Below the pieces are notes generated by a model. That model made no database searches. It had not been told where the DNA came from and was given only the letters and a program-made list of their open reading frames with translations. Of a stretch of 64,000 bases of DNA, positions 62,037 to 64,000 are shown one piece after another. The stretch comes from UBA10324 sp038326325 (GTDB lineage: Bacteria > Bacteroidota > Bacteroidia > Chitinophagales > UBA10324), in the NCBI GenBank assembly GCA_038326325.1, contig JBBQJW010000009.1, positions 1-64,000 of the forward strand, read 5' to 3'. Every line of letters begins with the position of its first letter. The stretch's first letter is position 1. A program made the translations under genes and the position numbers.

Positions 62037-64000
62037 TCAACGAATAAGTGTAAAATTTCCCTTGAAAAAATACTCTTTTCCATTATCTGTAGCAACCGCC
62101 GAATAAACATAAACGCCCATTGAGCAATCAAGGTCATTGAATTTTCCATTCCAACCGTCGTGAAACAAGTCTGTCTCGTAAACTAACTGACCCCATCTGT
62201 TATAAATGCGCAACCATACTTTATTAAATCCGAAATTGAAATAGTCAAACAAATCGTTTAATCCATCTTCATTTGGAGAAAAGGCATTTGGAAAATAAAG
62301 TGAAGGACCTGTTCCTTCTGTAACGGTAATGATTAATGTGTCATAAGCAATGCATCCCGAACCGTTATCAGTTGTAACTATATATGTTGTTGTTTCATTC
62401 GGAAAAGCAATTGGTTGAAGAATAGTTGAGTCGCTCAAACTACTACCGGGTTGCCATAAAAATGTTGAACCATTTGATATTGCATTTATTAAAACTGAAT
62501 TTCCATTTATAATGGATAAATCCGGACCGGCATCTATTGTTGGAGGAGGTAAAATATTTACTGTAACAGTCGCAGTATCACTGGAACAACCCGGAAGAGA
62601 AACAATAACAGTGTAATTCGATGATTGCATTGGGGTTGCTATCGGATCCGGAATATTAAACGCTGATAAAGCAGGATCGTTAAACCATGTATATATCGTT
62701 CCACCCGAAGCTTGAAGCTGAACCGATTGCCCTGCACAAATTGCAGTGTCGGGGATTGCAATAGCTGTTACACCACTTAAAACATTCACAACAATTGTAT
62801 CTTCATCATGACAGCCCGGCCCATCATCAATCGAAACAATGTATGTTGTAGTTACAGGAGGTTGAGCAATGGGAGAGGAGCAATTACTACAGCTTAATCC
62901 GGTCGTAGGTGTCCAAACATAATTCAATCCATTCTGACATAAATTAGTTAATTGAATGCTATTGCCTGTACAAACAGTTGTATCATTTCCATAATCAACA
63001 AAAAAACTATCAGTAAGATCTACAGTTTTAGTGTAAACAAAATTTATACAACCTGCCGTAACAGCGAGCGAAACATTATAAGTTCCTATAGTACTGAAGC
63101 TGTGTGTCGGTTGAAATAAATTTGAAGTGTTATTTACACCACTACCTGGATCTCCGAAATCCCAGGTTACTGTAATAGGGAAAGGAATGATTGTATCAAG
63201 TATTGTTGTTGTATAGGTTCCGCCACAACCATCATAAGTAAGTTTGAATTGTGTCGGAGTATTAAAAATTTCAACAAAATTCGGAAGGCCAAATACACTT
63301 GTATGATTTCCAGATCCGATTAATAAATTATCGGAGATATAATTACAGGCAGTGCCTAAACCATTCGGATTAGATATTTCATCTAATGTAACACTATTAT
63401 ATTTTGCCAAATATATTTTACCGTTTGGTGCAAGTTGAAGTGAACCAAAATAAACTCCAACTACTGTATTTATAATTGTTTTTGAAGCAATAATTGCAGC
63501 CGAACTTCCGGCATTTAAATCGTACTGAAATACGGAACTGCCCAACATTCCACCATCGCTTGATGAAATGTATAATTTTGAATTATCTGGCGAGAATGAT
63601 ACACCATATAAACCTGCGTTTGCCTGATATGGAGGCCATGAATTATCAGAAATTTTATTACTGATAACACCGGTGTTATTGTCAAAATCAAAAATTTCAA
63701 CCAAAGAGGAATCAGTAAAATAAGTAAGAGCCATTTTTTTTCCATTGGGAGAAATTTTCATATAACCAATTGCCTTAAATCCATCAAGACTTAATAAACT
63801 TGAAGTTGTATATCCAATTGAAGAAATAACAGGGGTAGCTGATATGCCTGAAGCGGTAATCAAATAAGAATAAAATTGATTCGAGTTCCATTTTTGAACA
63901 ACAACCCAGTAATCAACCCCATTACAATGCAATGTTGCAGTTAATTTTTCACAAACTGGAGAAAGTATTAGCTGGTTTTTTAAAACCACATCACCCAATC
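62037..64000 (-). CDS. Beta-propeller, PKD-type protein with T9SS type B sorting domain (partial)
   Basis: The gene runs off the right edge of the window, so the N-terminus is missing. Alignment with 60788-61957 suggests about 150 residues lie outside. The visible part has the propeller (IGYMKISPNGKKMALTYF, VSFSPDNSKLYISSSDGG), a PKD-like domain (VTWDFGDPGSGVNNTSNLFQ), two Ig-like units with CTGNSIQL and CAGQSVQL, and a gliding-motility-type C-terminus (FPNAFSPNEDGLNDLFDYF, then YNRWGQLVYETD). It is a T9SS type B cargo. Confidence 0.85.
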   Translation of the reverse strand, partial: LGDVVLKNQLILSPVCEKLTATLHCNGVDYWVVVQKWNSNQFYSYLITASGISATPVISSIGYTTSSLLSLDGFKAIGYMKISPNGKKMALTYFTDSSLVEIFDFDNNTGVISNKISDNSWPPYQANAGLYGVSFSPDNSKLYISSSDGGMLGSSVFQYDLNAGSSAAIIASKTIINTVVGVYFGSLQLAPNGKIYLAKYNSVTLDEISNPNGLGTACNYISDNLLIGSGNHTSVFGLPNFVEIFNTPTQFKLTYDGCGGTYTTTILDTIIPFPITVTWDFGDPGSGVNNTSNLFQPTHSFSTIGTYNVSLAVTAGCINFVYTKTVDLTDSFFVDYGNDTTVCTGNSIQLTNLCQNGLNYVWTPTTGLSCSNCSSPIAQPPVTTTYIVSIDDGPGCHDEDTIVVNVLSGVTAIAIPDTAICAGQSVQLQASGGTIYTWFNDPALSAFNIPDPIATPMQSSNYTVIVSLPGCSSDTATVTVNILPPPTIDAGPDLSIINGNSVLINAISNGSTFLWQPGSSLSDSTILQPIAFPNETTTYIVTTDNGSGCIAYDTLIITVTEGTGPSLYFPNAFSPNEDGLNDLFDYFNFGFNKVWLRIYNRWGQLVYETDLFHDGWNGKFNDLDCSMGVYVYSAVATDNGKEYFFKGNFTLIR

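Larger units (their letters stand above)
1635..63393. repeat. Dispersed short motif CTGTTACA (core TGTTACA/TGTAACA)
   Basis: Counted by eye, the heptamer occurs at least 106 times, starting at 1635, 1915, 2206, 2392, 3320, 3411, 4275, 5929, 6147, 7476, 7584, 8048, 9831, 9931, 10184, 11087, 11637, 12543, 14705, 15112, 15246, 15632, 15746, 15990, 17495, 18115, 19814, 20330, 20791, 23819, 24198, 24246, 24955, 25405, 25588, 26818, 27318, 27904, 28137, 29190, 29517, 29751, 29802, 29916, 30180, 30753, 31270, 31652, 31854, 32082, 32589, 32937, 33234, 33348, 33688, 33980, 34712, 35960, 36113, 36592, 37017, 37132, 37377, 38400, 38487, 38604, 38779, 38850, 41568, 42640, 42745, 43338, 43837, 44554, 45371, 45431, 45749, 47028, 47456, 47720, 48374, 49322, 49500, 50103, 51077, 51236, 51289, 52925, 53098, 53288, 53811, 54767, 55304, 56001, 56428, 58215, 58413, 58746, 58893, 60660, 61040, 61735, 61791, 62572, 62766, 63387. 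About 71 have a C before the core when read as TGTTACA, and most end in C or G. Roughly 15 more are CCGTTACA variants. The function is unknown. Confidence 0.9.

Noticed and set aside
1635..63393. The CTGTTACA motif as an operator for a single transcription factor
   Set aside because: There are too many copies (more than one per 650 bases) and most lie inside coding regions far from promoters.
1635..63393. The motif as a polar chromosome signal such as KOPS or Chi
   Set aside because: Orientation is evenly split (53:53) across the whole window with no visible switch.

Overview
This window looks like a chromosomal segment of a low-GC member of the Bacteroidota, probably an environmental Sphingobacteriales, Chitinophagales or Flavobacteriales relative. 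The evidence is: a short primary sigma factor of about 290 residues; Bacteroidota-type -7 boxes (TAnnTTTG); A-rich leaders without obvious Shine-Dalgarno sequences; a TonB-dependent receptor with a carboxypeptidase-like N-terminal domain; and seven proteins exported by the type IX secretion system (T9SS). The window has no rRNA, tRNA, CRISPR array, prophage or insertion sequence that I could recognise.

Layout. 0-6 kb: a DUF983 membrane protein, a secreted unknown, a YdeI/OmpD-type protein, acetyl-CoA synthetase, the sigma factor and ribulose-phosphate epimerase. 6-14.8 kb: a TonB-dependent receptor, ornithine aminotransferase, cytidine deaminase, a saccharopine dehydrogenase-like enzyme and envelope proteins. 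14.3-17.8 kb: a PepSY-like protein next to a two-component system. 18-28 kb: topA, a YoeB-type toxin-antitoxin pair, a SprB-repeat adhesin and smc. 28-37 kb: a run of surface proteins (LRR/FN3, SBBP and lysyl oxidase types) with a GH3-family enzyme and a TonB-like protein. 37-41.6 kb: aminotransferase, transketolase, L21 and L27. 41.7-50 kb: MltG, YihY/BrkB, a glycosidase-like secreted protein, a tiny SprB protein, a C-terminal processing protease and a membrane TPR protein. 50-57.9 kb: nucleoside transporter, PD40 protein, redoxin, two lipoproteins, thrS and infC. 58-64 kb: an EGF-like lipoprotein and three surface-type proteins, the last cut by the window end.

The strongest unexplained signal is not a gene. 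A short motif, CTGTTACA (core TGTTACA, nearly symmetric), occurs at least 106 times as the heptamer, against about 14 expected from base composition. It is split 53:53 between strands. It lies in all kinds of genes, in several reading frames, and between genes. This is the density and behaviour of a DNA-level signal such as an uptake sequence or a chromosome-organising site, and I know of no such system described for this phylum.

Other notable points are: several genes whose ATG sits 4-5 bases after a -7 box, suggesting leaderless mRNAs; a palindromic element inserted in frame into a signal peptide; a stranded fragment of a T9SS tail; infC starting at ATA and separated from rpmI/rplT; and a T9SS-exported lysyl oxidase with every copper and quinone residue in place.
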